Both the position numbers and the translations under genes were made by a program. A DNA stretch of 64,000 nucleotides from Neostapfia colusana (lineage: Eukaryota; Streptophyta; Magnoliopsida; Poales; Poaceae), in assembly GCA_030760725.1 (NCBI GenBank), contig JASWHV010000010.1, forward strand, positions 36,027,760-36,091,759, in the 5' to 3' direction. Shown piece after piece: positions 1 through 11,027 of this stretch; position 1 is the first letter of the stretch, and the number at the start of each line of letters is the position of its first letter. Below the pieces are notes generated by a model. That model was not told where the DNA came from and did no database searches. It worked only from the letters and a program-made list of their open reading frames with translations.

Positions 1-2361
1 CATTTGAGCCCTCCACAATTAATTATGTCCTTGACCTTAATTGGAACTCTTAGGGTGTTCTAGGAATTTTCATGAAACAAAATATGACTTTCTGAAAACT
101 GGATTTTCAGAGGGTTCTAATGGATTTGGTCTCACTTAATTTGGAAGCCCCTAACTAAAGATATGAGCTAAACAATTTCAGAGAAAATTCTGAAAATGTT
201 TCTGAACATTTTCTATTTTCTCTGGAACAGTTTCACTAATCACACCATTAGGTGGATCAGATGAGCTCAAATGGATCTGAAGTTTTTATGGTAGTTCAGG
301 GATATTTTGGTGAACATCCCAGCGAAATTTCAGGATTTCCCCACAAAGGATCTTCCAGTTAAAATTTCTAACAGTTTAAACTTTGATGAATTAATTCTGG
401 AGAAATAAGGATTTTCTGGAAAGTACTCAGAGAGCTGAATCCAGCAAAATTTGGTTCACACAATTTGGAGCTTTCTAGCCAAAGTTATGAGGATTTGAAG
501 TTTGAAGGAAATCTGAAAATCGGGGAAAAGTTTAAACTCGCGCGTGGGCCCAGGGGACACGCGTCGCACGCCGAGGCGATGGCACACCGCGGCCCACAAG
601 GATTTTGCGCGCCAGCACACCCGATCCCGGCCGCAGCCGGATCCCGATTCAAAACATCTCCCGCTGACAGCTGGGGTCCACCCCCTTCTTCAACCTCGCG
701 ACAACCGCGCCCCGCCGCCGAGGGATCTCGCCGGAGAGCTCGCCGCCGGCTTCTGTACAGCTCCAAACTTCTCGATTCTGGCCGCCCCTGCCTACTTTTA
801 CTCGGGGAACAGGATCCGAGGGTCAGCTGCTCGTGACAACGGCCGGAGCATGGTCGGCGACGAGCCGCTACCTCAGAACGACTTCGGCCATGTCGGCTGA
901 CTACCCTAGCACCTCAGCTACTTGGGAAACCGGTCGGGGAGCATCAGTGGACCTCAGATAAGGTCGACATGAGCTCGAGGCAGCTCGGGGAAGGCCCGAA
1001 ATAGGTCCTCACCGTGCGCCCGATGCCGCCCGTTCGTTCCGCCATTAGTAGACCTCAAATTACGCCGGGCACAGAGGTTCTCCGGCCCAGAGTTGTGAAG
1101 GCAACTTGTGCGTTACTGTGTCTAGCTCGTGTGAGAGCGGCCTGAGGCCCTCTAATCCTTTCTAGAGCACGAATTAAACAGAATCGTACCCGAAGGTCGT
1201 TCTGCACACAGAAAGGGGAAAAGTGGAAATTCGCCACTGGTGAGCAACCACTCGAGCTGTGGCTCGGGGATGAGCAGCACCGGTCACCCGCGCGTCCAAG
1301 GGTGCCTTGGCTCGGGCGTGACAACGCCCTGGTTGGGCTGTCCACGAGAGCCCGAGGTGCGGCGGTTCCAAGTCCCGAATTTGATCTTTCGGCCCAGCCG
1401 ATATCAATCGGTTTCAACCGAATTCTAGCAACGGGAAGGACGGAGGAAGGTCTCTAGTACCTTGCTGGGGCTCTGGAGTGGAAGGAGGGAGCTGCGATCA
1501 GCGTCCTCCGATCAAGTCCGAGCTGCGGAAGTTTTCGGCCGGCGCTGAGTTCTTGCGGGGAAGAACGGCGGTACCTCGGCCGAGGAGGGGGCAGGCGCCT
1601 TAATAAGGCTCTGCACCGCCTCACGCCCGCGCGTGGGCAAGCAGCTGGTGGCGCGGCGGCTGGCCTCGGTGGCGATCACCGCTGCGGCTCGGCGACCCGA
1701 GTGAAAAAGTCTCAGTCGGTTTGATCTGAGCAGTGGCTGACATGTGGGTCCCACCTCCAGTTTTAACCTCTGAAATTTACTCCTAATCACTGTTGTAAAC
1801 AGTGAACCCCATACTACCCTTGGCAATTCAAATTATTCACCCATGAGCCATTTGAATTGATCAAAATTCAAATGAGGTTTGGTTTGAATGAATTTCAGCA
1901 CAAGTTCAGTTTGAAATTCAAATAAAGTTTGAATTTCTCCCACTTAGCTCAGGTCAAGATCAACTCCAAATGGAGTGAAAATTGGTGTGTGAGCTCACAA
2001 AAATGTGCTGAGTAAGAATATTCCTTCCACTTTTAAATTCATGGGATAAAAACAGTTTGAATTTGAATAAGGTTTCAAACTGCCCTCTTCCTAACTATAC
2101 CCAAACTGACCTCAAAAAGGTTTTGAATTTGGGTGAAACTTGGCAGGGACATCCTTAGTGAAGTGTAGGAGTTTTCATATGTCCAGCCCATCTATATCAC
2201 ATGTGGGAAATACCACTTTTGCAATGTGTAAGTTTGTTCTCTAATGAGCATGTTGATAATTGTTACTTGCTCTTCATTTGTGTTCATCATTCTTCCTTAA
2301 ACGAGGTGTGTGGTGTGGTGATGAACACTGCAAATGTGTGTCAAAAACTGAGGCCCTTACA
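1..2361 (-). mobile_element. Element X: partial LTR of a long-LTR chromovirus-like element, inserted in the 5' LTR of element A
   Basis: The segment ends in CCCTTACA at 2361, which on the minus strand reads as an LTR start (TGTAAGGGCC). This resembles the starts of G (TGTAACAGCC) and H (TGTAAAAGTC). It shows the same layout as those LTRs: an AT-rich outer part (1800-2361), a GC-rich block (about 540-1740) and AT-rich sequence again to position 1. At 2361/2362 the sequence switches exactly to LTR A, which is uninterrupted at the matching point in the other copy (11581/11582). The left end lies outside the window, so the target duplication cannot be checked; it would be TATTT or similar. No coding region is seen. 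Short open frames in the GC-rich block have no recognisable domain. Confidence 0.65.
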
Positions 2362-4554
2362 TATTTAAAATTTAAAAAGTGGGACAAACATATTGTCAAA
2401 TTTAAATTAAAAACTTTCTCAGTACTTAGAAAACTTTGGAGTGAGATAAAAATAGATTTTTGGCTGAAATGAATCTGTTTAATTTATTTTTCATATTTAT
2501 TAGTTATAGGGACACATTTTTAAGTAAAGAATAGTTCTGAAAATAGGGAAAATAAATGTAAAATAGTTTACATCAGAGGAAAAGGTCAAAAATATATTAT
2601 TAAATATTTTAGATCAGAACCTATTCTGTTTAGATGATGTGTCTTGTTATTTTCATAATAAAGTTCACATTTAGGCATAGGAAATAAATCTGAAAATATA
2701 GCAACTAGTAAATGATAAATGGAGTTTCTAAAATCCAAAGAATTCAGTTTAGGGTTGGTAGAAATTCTGAAGACACATATGGAGAAGAAAAATACCTTTC
2801 ATACATACTTGGTAGCTAAAAGGTGTAGTAATTGAATATAAGGAATTTATTTAAATTGGAAACTCATATATAAAGTATGCAAGCATAAATGTGAATACAA
2901 AAGTAGGAATCATATACACATGATTAAAAGTGCATGTAAGCCAAAGGTCAACACACATAGAGTAAACACAACACATAGAAGTTGTGAATGGCTTTGTTAC
3001 ATGTGAATGTGTGGTTTGTATGAAGTGGAAGTGTGAACTATGTCTTATGGATTGTTGTTTTTCTTTTGCTATGTGTGATGGTATGATGTAGAACCTGCTC
3101 CAGAGCAAGTTCTTCCTTTCCAAGATCAGGACTACCCATTTCAAGAGCAGCAGGAAGGAGGCAAGTGTCCTTGACCACTTTGATCCTATGCTAGGATGTG
3201 TAGCTAGAATTATTTGCATTGTCAATTGAAATATGAAACCCATGCTAGGAAGTATCCCTAGAATTGCATTACCTTGTTTCCTTGTAGCTTGGGTTGGGAT
3301 TTTTTTATCATGTCATTTATTATTATGCATATGCTTAGCCATGCTTAGAATGGGATATTTGGGATATGAGATCATCAGTTTATTGTACCATACTCTTGAA
3401 TGAGATATTGTGAGTTATGTAGAGGTAGGGATCAAGGCAAGTTGGATGTTTTGGTTGTGTGCTGGGTGCACGAAACTCGGGTTTGTGTTTAGTACTTGCC
3501 TGGATCCTAAGGACCGGTTCATGGAGCATGTAACCTGGCTTTACCGTGCCAACCACATGCTGAGATGGGGCAGATTGGCCAATTAATTAGGTGTATCCCC
3601 GGCGTGGTATGGGTGTGTTGGATGGTGCGGGGAGTAGGTGTCAGCTGGATTACCATATGAACCGCAAGGCTCAAGAGGGGGCCACTGTAGCGGGGTTGGA
3701 GCCTCCTGTATGCTGTTAGGGGTGAAACCTCAGTGGGCCCATGCTCGTCGGGAATCCCTTTGTAAAGGCTTCATAGTGATCTCCTGGCTACACACCTGGG
3801 AAGTGTGAATGTGGTTCGTAGCCACTGGCATAATGGAGGTTCTTTTAGTCCACCCGGCAACGGGGGATGAAATCACTACATGTGGGTACAGTGGTACAAA
3901 CTCTGTAGAGTCAAAACTATCATGACAGCCATGCTCACGGTCAAGAGCGGCTTGGACTTATTCATGATTAGAGGATTGATGGTTTTGGAAGTTGTGGATG
4001 TTAAGCGGGGAGCTTAACATTGGAAATGATGTTATGGTTATGATGATGGGATGGGAGATTGGGACCATTTCACCTGTGTAGTAATGTAGGTGCTTAAAAA
4101 GCTAAGGTGATAGTATTAATTGCGTAGTGCTTTAACCATGAGTTCAACCTCCCCTTGTTCTAGCCATGCATGACATAACTTTCCCACACTTGCTGAGTAC
4201 CATCGGTACTCAACCTTGCATATTTTGTTGGTTTATATTGCTTCTCAGGTCAAGATAATGAGGTGGTGTATAATGACCAAGACTTTGGACCCGAAGAAGG
4301 TTTCTAGGTTCATGGAGACCCCCGGGCAACGCCTGTGACGGAGCCCTCAAGAATAATATTCCACTGCTAGTTTATTTACTTGTGATGAACTTATTATTGT
4401 CCATCGAGACATTTGCTATGTAAGACTTATTTATATTTGATACCTGGCTTGTAATAAATGATGCTTCACTATTTGTCATCACATGTATGAGAAAACGATC
4501 CTGGCATACATGTGATATTCACTTGGTTGTTCTTAGGAAAAACCGGGTGTGACG
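2362..4554 (+). repeat. 5' LTR of element A, 3' part
   Basis: This matches 11582-13773 of the 3' LTR with about 44 differences by eye over 2.19 kb, roughly 2 per cent. The first 1.2 kb of this LTR is not in the window because X splits it. It carries the middle mini-exon (3092-3160), the hairpin GAGTACC-AT-CGGTACTC (4195-4211), the last mini-exon (4249-4307) and AATAAA (4453-4458). The final base is G in this copy (GTGTGACG), where the 3' copy has A. Confidence 0.9.
3092..4307 (+). other. Mini-exons of the LTR mini-ORF, 5' LTR copy of A
   Basis: The middle exon at 3092-3160 is identical to the 3' copy and is followed by GCAAGT. The last exon at 4249-4307 is open to TAG at 4305-4307. The first exon is outside the window. 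Confidence 0.45.
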
Positions 4555-4558
4555 GAAG

Positions 4559-4571
4559 TGGTATCAGAGCC
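4559..4571 (+). other. Primer binding site of element A (initiator tRNA-Met)
   Basis: TGGTATCAGAGCC lies four bases after the LTR end. It is the complement of the 3' end of plant initiator tRNA-Met, as used by many plant Ty3 and Ty1 elements. Confidence 0.9.
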
Positions 4572-4774
4572 AAGGCTTGCCCGTAGGAACGTGGACCTAG
4601 GTAGAAATAGACGTATTTAAGGGCCCTATTTTCTTAAAAACTATTTTTACAAGGTGTGTGTTGAAAAGTGTTATTTAATGAGTCACTTTCTTTATCTTAC
4701 CCCAACTTTCATTCAAAATAGGATTTTTGTTCAAAAGTTTAACTAAACTAAGTTTAAATGCTTTTTGTTTTTAG

Positions 4775-5554
4775 ATGGTTAGCATGATTTGCACCACTCG
4801 CAAGTCCACAGGAGGGAGAGTTCCCGTAGTTGCCCTTGCCAAAAGAGAGGAGAGCCGTCCGGTGACGTACCTTTCCTACAGATTGGCAGTAAGAGGCTTG
4901 TTGCGCCGTCTTCGACGTATGCTCGAAGCCGCCGGCAATACGGGCAAGCTAATCATCCACTATAACTCCACCAGGACCATCCGTGAGAAGAGGGAAGAAT
5001 GGAGTTCAGAGATGAGGATTATACACGAAAATCAGCTGCTTAAGATCCACCGCTCTCCAGCTTGTAGAGCGACACAGGTCGATGCGGAGAAGGATGTCAC
5101 CTGGGAGGCCATCACCTGCCAGAGTCACATCTATCGTCGACACCTGGACAGGACTGAGTACATGTATGTCCTCCAGCGCGAGAGTGGTACAACGGAGTAC
5201 AAGTACCCGACAGTGCAGCAAGGGACTTCCCATGAGCACATGGACTTGTGCTTGGAGGATACTGCTATGCTCAGCACTCGACTGCAGGAGTGTCACCAAG
5301 AGCTTCAGGATGTCCGGGACACCCTGAAGGAAACGGAGGCGTTGCTGCGAGCCTGCTTGAGGGCGAGAGAAAGAGGAGATGGGAATGAACTGTGTGTCAC
5401 CGTGAATGATACATGGACTCCTGACTCCCCAGATCGCCGAGCAATCAGGCGTCGTCGCACTTCTCCACCAGCAGCCTCCCCACCCAAAGCAGAGTCAGAA
5501 GGCAGCCGAAATGATGAGGAAGATCCTGAGGAGCCAGCTCAAGAAAACGAGTAG
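4775..5554 (+). CDS. Extra ORF before gag in element A, unknown function (259 aa)
   Basis: This is an uninterrupted frame with an ATG start 204 bp after the primer site and about 300 bp before gag. I do not recognise it. Visible features are a basic N-terminal third rich in Arg (the RGLLRRLRRML region near residue 40), a middle part with several Cys, Tyr and His, a predicted helical or coiled-coil stretch around residues 160-200 (heptad-like Leu and Glu), and a C-terminal tail rich in Pro, Ser, Asp and Glu that ends acidic. No signal peptide or membrane segment is seen. Element B has no such ORF: its primer site to gag distance is only about 460 bp. It is odd that this ORF is intact while gag-pol behind it has five breaks. 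It may be an element-encoded accessory protein or captured sequence. Confidence 0.55.
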   Translation: MVSMICTTRKSTGGRVPVVALAKREESRPVTYLSYRLAVRGLLRRLRRMLEAAGNTGKLIIHYNSTRTIREKREEWSSEMRIIHENQLLKIHRSPACRATQVDAEKDVTWEAITCQSHIYRRHLDRTEYMYVLQRESGTTEYKYPTVQQGTSHEHMDLCLEDTAMLSTRLQECHQELQDVRDTLKETEALLRACLRARERGDGNELCVTVNDTWTPDSPDRRAIRRRRTSPPAASPPKAESEGSRNDEEDPEEPAQENE

Positions 5555-5858
5555 CGTAGAGCCTTTCCCTTAAACTAGAAAGATGTCAAGTAGTCGAGTC
5601 GTTACGTTAGTTAATGGTGTGATAATGCTTGGTGTGTGACGTGAGCTGTGGAAGCCATGAGCAATTGTCCACAGCCTCGTCTTCAGATTGTCTTGCTTTG
5701 GTGTGTGAACCCACATGAAATAATATTGCATTTATTTTTGTGTGAGATATGAAACCTCAGAAAAGTATAACAAAGCTTCAACACTTCAAAGTACAAACAA
5801 GTGAAAGTAGTAAGATAATACGTAATACTTTAAGTTAACATTTGGTTGATCATGCTAG

Positions 5859-7589
5859 ATGGCCGGAAGAGGAAAAGGTCGTGCTGCCAACCCCGCCAAC
5901 AACAATGATGAGGCCTGCAACCCTCATCTTTCTGGAGGCCAAGACAGGGGTGGTCGCCGTGAAGGAGTTGATCCCCTCCACCAAATGCTGGAGAATCAAA
6001 ATCAGCTCATCCAGAACTTGACTCAAGTGGTGGCCAACTTGCATCAAGTTCCGCCTCCACAAGCTGCACCACACCAACCAAGGTTGAGTGAGTTTCTAGG
6101 AACTCAACCTCCAAAGTTTGCAAGTGCTGCTGAACCTCTGGAGGCAGATGATTGGCTAAAGACCATTGAGAGCAAGATGAGGATCATACAGTGCTAAGTG
6201 TATGAGAGGGTGCTGTTTGCCTCTCATCAATTGCATGGACCTGCTGCTAATTGGTGGACCGCCTACGTGGCCGCCCATCATGACCCTGAGAACATCACTT
6301 GGGAAGAGTTCAAGCGTAGCTTCCGCAACCATTATATCCCAAGAGGTGAACTCAAAAACAAACGGAAGGAGTTCTTGGGACTGCAGCAAGGAAACATGAC
6401 GGTGAGGGAATACCTCACTAAATTTACTCAACTATCCTGTTATGCCCCACGAGACATAGAGACTGATGAGCAAAAACAAGATTGTTTCGTGGAAGGGCTT
6501 ACCGCAGAAATGCAGTGTGCAATGTCCTCAAATGAGTATGAAAGCTTCCAAAAGATAGTGGACAAAGCATTTGTGGTGGAAAGGAATCTGAAGGCCTTGG
6601 AAAATGAGAACAAGAGGAAGGCCGGGTGGTCACACCAAGCCTCAGGGAGCAACACTCGCCCACGTCTGATGCAGCAACCTGCAGGGCAGACGAACCGTGC
6701 TGTGGTACCCTACTCAGCACCAAGAGGGTACAACCCGAACTACAGGCCTCCTGCAGCACCAGCACAGCCACAACGTCAGTTAGTACAGCAGCCTCGCCCT
6801 ACATATAAACCTCGACCAGTAGTGCAAGGACCCCCAAACCAACCCCAAGGAAACAAAGGCCCGGCACCTAAGGTTGGGGTGCAATGTTTTAGCTGTGGTG
6901 AAGTAGGGCACTACGCCCATAAGTGCCCAAAGAAGAAGCCAACGCAGCCACAACAACAGAATGTAATGAGAGGACGGGTGAACCACGTCACTATGGAGGA
7001 AGCACAAGAGGCACCCGACGTGGTAGTTGGTAAGTTTCCTGCCAATTTACACATTGCAACCCTGCTGTTTGATTCTGGTGCTACCCACTCGTTCATTGCT
7101 CAAGGGTTTGTTAAGAAGCATGACCTAGCAACAACACAAATGAACCATATGCTAGCCGTAAACTCTCCAGGTGGAGAAATAAGGACAAGACAAGTGTGTC
7201 CCAAAGTGAACCTAGACATTAATGGGGTAGTATTTACTGCTAACCTCATAGTGATAGATTCACAAGGGATAGATATTATTTTGGGTATGGATTGGTTGAT
7301 CAAACATAAAGGAATCATCCATTGTTCGATCAGAACGGTGGAACTAACTCACCCTAGTGGCACAAGAGTAAAGTTCATAACAATACATGAGCCTAGGAGG
7401 GACATTAAATTGAATCAAGTTGAGGTTAAAGTGGAGGAGATCAGGACCATCAGGGAATATCCAGATGTTTTTCCGGAGGATTTGCTAGGTATGCCTCCCG
7501 ATCGTGAAGTGGAATTCGCAATTAAGCTAGTATCTGGAACAGCCCCGATATACAAGAGACCTTATCGGATGGACTCCAAGCAGCTGTGA
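5859..7589 (+). pseudogene. gag: gag and protease of element A, two in-frame stops
   Basis: The start is the first ATG in frame with all gag motifs. The order is a glutamine-rich N-terminus, the capsid-like gag domain (AANWWTAYVAAH at about residue 125 and NHYIPRGELKNKRKEF after it), a basic Pro/Gln linker, a CCHC zinc knuckle (6885-6926, CFSCGEVGHYAHKC) and an aspartic protease with the catalytic LFDSGATHSF (7071-7079 encodes DSG). The protein would package element RNA and process the polyprotein. A TAA at 6195-6197 interrupts gag early. A TGA at 7587-7589 cuts the protease-RT linker; it could derive from CGA by methyl-cytosine deamination, which is inference. The reading frame is otherwise continuous with RT. 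Confidence 0.9.
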
Positions 7590-8903
7590 GAACTCAAGGA
7601 TCATTTAAGAGAATTGACGGAGAAGGGGTATATTCGTCCTAGTTCCTCACCATGGGGAGCTCCGGTGGTATTTGTGCCCAAGAAGGACGGAACCCAAAGG
7701 TTATGCGTGGATTACCGTGCCTTGAATGAGGTAACCATCAAGAACAAGTACCCATTACCACGCATTGAAGACTTGTTTGATCAGTTGAGGGGAGTTTGTG
7801 TGTTCTCGAAAATTGATCTTAGGTCGGGATACCACCAACTCAAAATAAGGCAATCTGATATTCTCAAGACAGCTTTCGTATCTCGGTGCGGACTGTATGA
7901 ATACACTGTCATGCCTTTCGGGCTAACTAATGCCGCGGCATATTTCATGTATCTCATGAACAAGGTATTCATGGAATATCTGGACAAATTTGTGGTGGTT
8001 TTCATAGATGACATTCTCGTCTTCTCCAAGGATGAAGAAGAACATGAGAAACTTCTAAGGTTGGTGTTGCAGAGGCTGAGAGAACACCAACTATATGCCA
8101 AGTTGAGCAAGTGTGAGTTTTGGCTGAAGAGAGTTCCCTTCTTAGGACATATAATCTCGGAGGGAGGAATCTCCGTAGATCCGGCCAAAATCGAGGATAT
8201 ACAGAAGTGGTAGACCCCTGAAAATGTCGGGGAAGTTCGAAGCTTCTTGGGATTGGCTGGATACTATCGACGGTTTATTGAGGGATTCTCTAAGATCTCG
8301 AGACCCCTCACCAAACTGTTGGAGAAGGGAATCACATTCACATGGACGCCGCAGTGCGAGACGAGTTTTCAGGAGTTAAAGGAAAGATTGACAACAGCCC
8401 CAGTGCTCGTTATGCCAGATATGCAGAAGAACTTTACGGTGTACTGCGATGCCTCTGGAAACGGGCTGGGATGTGTTCTCATGCAAGAAGGGCATGTCGT
8501 GGCTTATGCATCCCGGCAGCTCCGGAAGCATAAGAAGAACTATCCCATACATGACCTAGAACTAGCCGCAGTGGTACACGTGTTGAAAATTTGGCGGCAC
8601 TACTTGATGGGGAAGAGGACAGAGATATATACGGATCATAAGAGTTTGAAGTACATTTTCACACAGCCAGATCTCAACCTCAGACAAAGGAGATGGTTAG
8701 AGCTAACCAATGACTTTGATGTGGGCATTAACTATCATCCTGGGAAAGCAAACGTCGTGGCCGATGCTTTAAGTCGGAAAGTGCAGGTCAATAAGTTGAG
8801 CTTGAAGGACATGCCTGCAGAATTGAAGGACGAGGTTATAAGGCTCAATCTATGCCTTGTGAATAGTGGTGAAGCCATCGCCATGGAAGTGGACTCCACA
8901 CTG
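7590..8903 (+). pseudogene. pol: Reverse transcriptase and RNase H of element A, broken
   Basis: The frame is the same as gag. The RT fingers and palm show CVDYRALNEVTIKNKYPLPR, with the catalytic motif FIDD at 8001-8012. RNase H follows with FTVYCDASGNGLGCVL, the DLELAAVV helix and YTDHKSL. A TAG at 8211-8213 sits between RT and the connection domain (after the residues QKW). Near 8903 one base is missing relative to the frame of element B, so the rest of pol moves to another frame. The enzyme would copy element RNA to DNA and remove the RNA strand. It cannot be made full length from this copy. Confidence 0.92.
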
Positions 8904-10318
8904 AGCGAGACATCCGCGAAGGTCAAAACAAAGACGAGAAGATACAAGAGATCAGACAACTTATCAAGGAAAATAAAGCCCCTGGTTTCAGAGAGGATGA
9001 ACAAGGAACGGTGTGGCACGGTAAAAGAATTTGTGTGCCAGAAGTAAAGAAGATCTGTGAATTGATTTTGAAGGAGGCTCATGATTCCGACTATTCCATT
9101 CATCCTGGGAGTACGAAGATGTACCAGGACCTCAAGAGTAGGTATGGCATGAAGCGAGATGTCACGGAACATGTTGCCCTATGTGATACATGCGAGTTGG
9201 TGAAAGCAGAACATCAACGACCCGCGGGATTATTGCAACCACTCAAAGTGCCTGAATGGAAATGGGAAGAAATCGGTATGGATTTCATAGTAGGACTGCC
9301 ATGGACCCAATCAGGATATGATTCGACATGGGTCATCATTGACAGGCTAACCAAGGTAGCTCATTTCATTCCCGTGAAAGAAAGCTACAGCAGATCCAAA
9401 TTGGCAGAGTTGTACATGTCAAGGATCGTGTGTTACCATGGAGTGCCAAAGAAGATTGTGTAGGATCGAGGGACACAGTTCACCTCAAGGTTCTGGCAGA
9501 AGTTGCACGAAACCATGGGAACCCATATGAACTTTAGTTCTGCCTATCATCCCCAAACTGATGGGCAGACGGAAAGAACCAATCAGATTCTTGAGGATAT
9601 GCTAAGAGCGTGTGCACTCAAAAACAATCGGAGTTGGGATAAGAACTTACCGTATGCGGAGTTTTTCTATAACAACAGCTATCAAGCTAGTATGAAGATG
9701 TCACCGTTTGAAGCCTTGTACGGGAGGGAGTGCAGAACTCCCCTATTTTGGAACCAAACGGGGGAAAGTAAAGTGTTTGGTCCAGAAGTACTACAAGAAG
9801 CCGAGGCGAAGGTGAGGGAAATTCGCAACAATTTGAGGATAGCACAAACACGCCAAAAGAGCTATGCCGATGTACGAAGAAGAGAGCTCGTTTTCAACGT
9901 GGGAGACTATGTCTATCTCAAGGTGTCCCCTATCAGAGGACTTCGTCGGTTCAAGGTGAAAGGGAAGTTGTCACCTCGATACATCGGACCCTTTCAAGTT
10001 CTGGAAAGGAAAGGCGAAGTGGCGTATCAACTAGAGTTACCGGCTCGTCTATCGGATGTGCACGATGTGTTCCATGTGTCACAACTCAAGAAATGCCTGA
10101 TAACGCCTGAAGAGGTGTTACCCATGAATGAAGTGGACGTAGCTGAGGATTTGTCTTATGCCGAGCAACCATACAAGATTTTGGAGACAATGGAACGCCT
10201 CACCAGAAATAAAAGAATCCGGATGTGCAAGGTGCAACGGAAGCATCACTCAGAAGAAGAAGCCACCTGGGAACGGGAAGATGAACTCAAGGCACAATTT
10301 CCGGAATTGTTTTCTTAG
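8903..10318 (+). pseudogene. pol: Integrase and chromodomain of element A, one stop
   Basis: This lies in the shifted frame. The zinc-binding HHCC region runs to about 9195 (HDSDYSIHPGS to ALCDTC) and lacks three residues (WWD in B) before GMKRD. The catalytic core has Asp in MDFIVGLP (9281), Asp in DRGTQF (9464) and Glu in DGQTERTNQ (9572). A TAG at 9461-9463 replaces the Ser just before the second Asp. A GPY/F-type segment (SPRYIGPFQVL) follows. The end is a chromodomain of the chromovirus type (EATWEREDELKAQFPELF). Chromodomains of this group are thought to steer insertion to heterochromatin, which is established for chromoviruses in general and not shown here. The natural stop is at 10316-10318. 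Confidence 0.9.
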
Positions 10319-10349
10319 AACCACCAATCTCGAGGATGAGATTTCTTTT

Positions 10350-10359
10350 AAGGGGGGTA
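10350..10359 (+). other. Polypurine tract of element A
   Basis: AAGGGGGGTA lies four bases before the 3' LTR start TGTAACACCC, the usual place for plus-strand DNA priming. Confidence 0.85.
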
Positions 10360-10750
10360 GAGCTGTAACACCCAAAAATCTTGTTAAGAGGGGAATTTAA
10401 AAATTTTTGGACGTGTTACATGTTTTGCAACAATTTAAATTCAAACTGGAATTCAATTTAAACTCAAAATAGAAAAGAAATAGAAAAAGAAAAAAAAAGA
10501 AAATAGAAAAAAACCGGCCAGTGGGCCGAAACCCACCAGCCGGCCCACCATGCTCCGCGCCAGCCCGCAGCCGCGCGCCCGCGCTATCTCTCTCAGACAG
10601 GTGGGACCCACCTGTCATCCCTAACCCTCGATCGTCCGAAACTCGGACTGTTCACCCGCGCGCGCGATCGCAACCGACCGGATTTCCGGCCGAATTCTGG
10701 TTCCAGAGGACTCCCACTCGATCTAAACAAACCCATCACCCTCCTCCATC

Positions 10751-10758
10751 TATAAAAA
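10751..10758 (+). promoter_or_regulatory. TATA box of the A 3' LTR
   Basis: TATAAAAA precedes a GC-rich leader. The same element stands in K (47285-47292) and in I (29235-29242, minus strand). Confidence 0.75.
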
Positions 10759-11027
10759 CCCCGGCCTTGCCCCGTTTTTCCCACGCGATCCGCCGATTTT
10801 ACTCCGGTGAGAACCCGAGCACCTCCGGCGAATTCTGGCCGATCTACGCTCAGAAATTCCGATCTAACTCGCTGGTCTTGATCCACCGCCTCCGGGGAAC
10901 CTCGCAGGTGCAGAGAACGCGGTGGTTTGCGGTTCAAACACAGCGCCGACAAGCCTCGCCGTGAATTCACCTCGGACCTCGTCGCCGACCGCCTTCCAGG
11001 ACCTCCGAGCTCAAGAAAACCCCCGAG

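Noticed and set aside
2340..2380. Truncation of the 5' LTR of A at 2361
   Set aside because: The left neighbour ends in an LTR terminus on the minus strand, so a nested insertion (X) explains the switch better than deletion. The missing 1.2 kb should lie to the left of the window.
2851..3243. 130-codon minus-strand frame repeated in each A-family LTR
   Set aside because: It is antisense to the mini-exon region, has no recognisable domain, and its length differs between copies (shortened in K and I).
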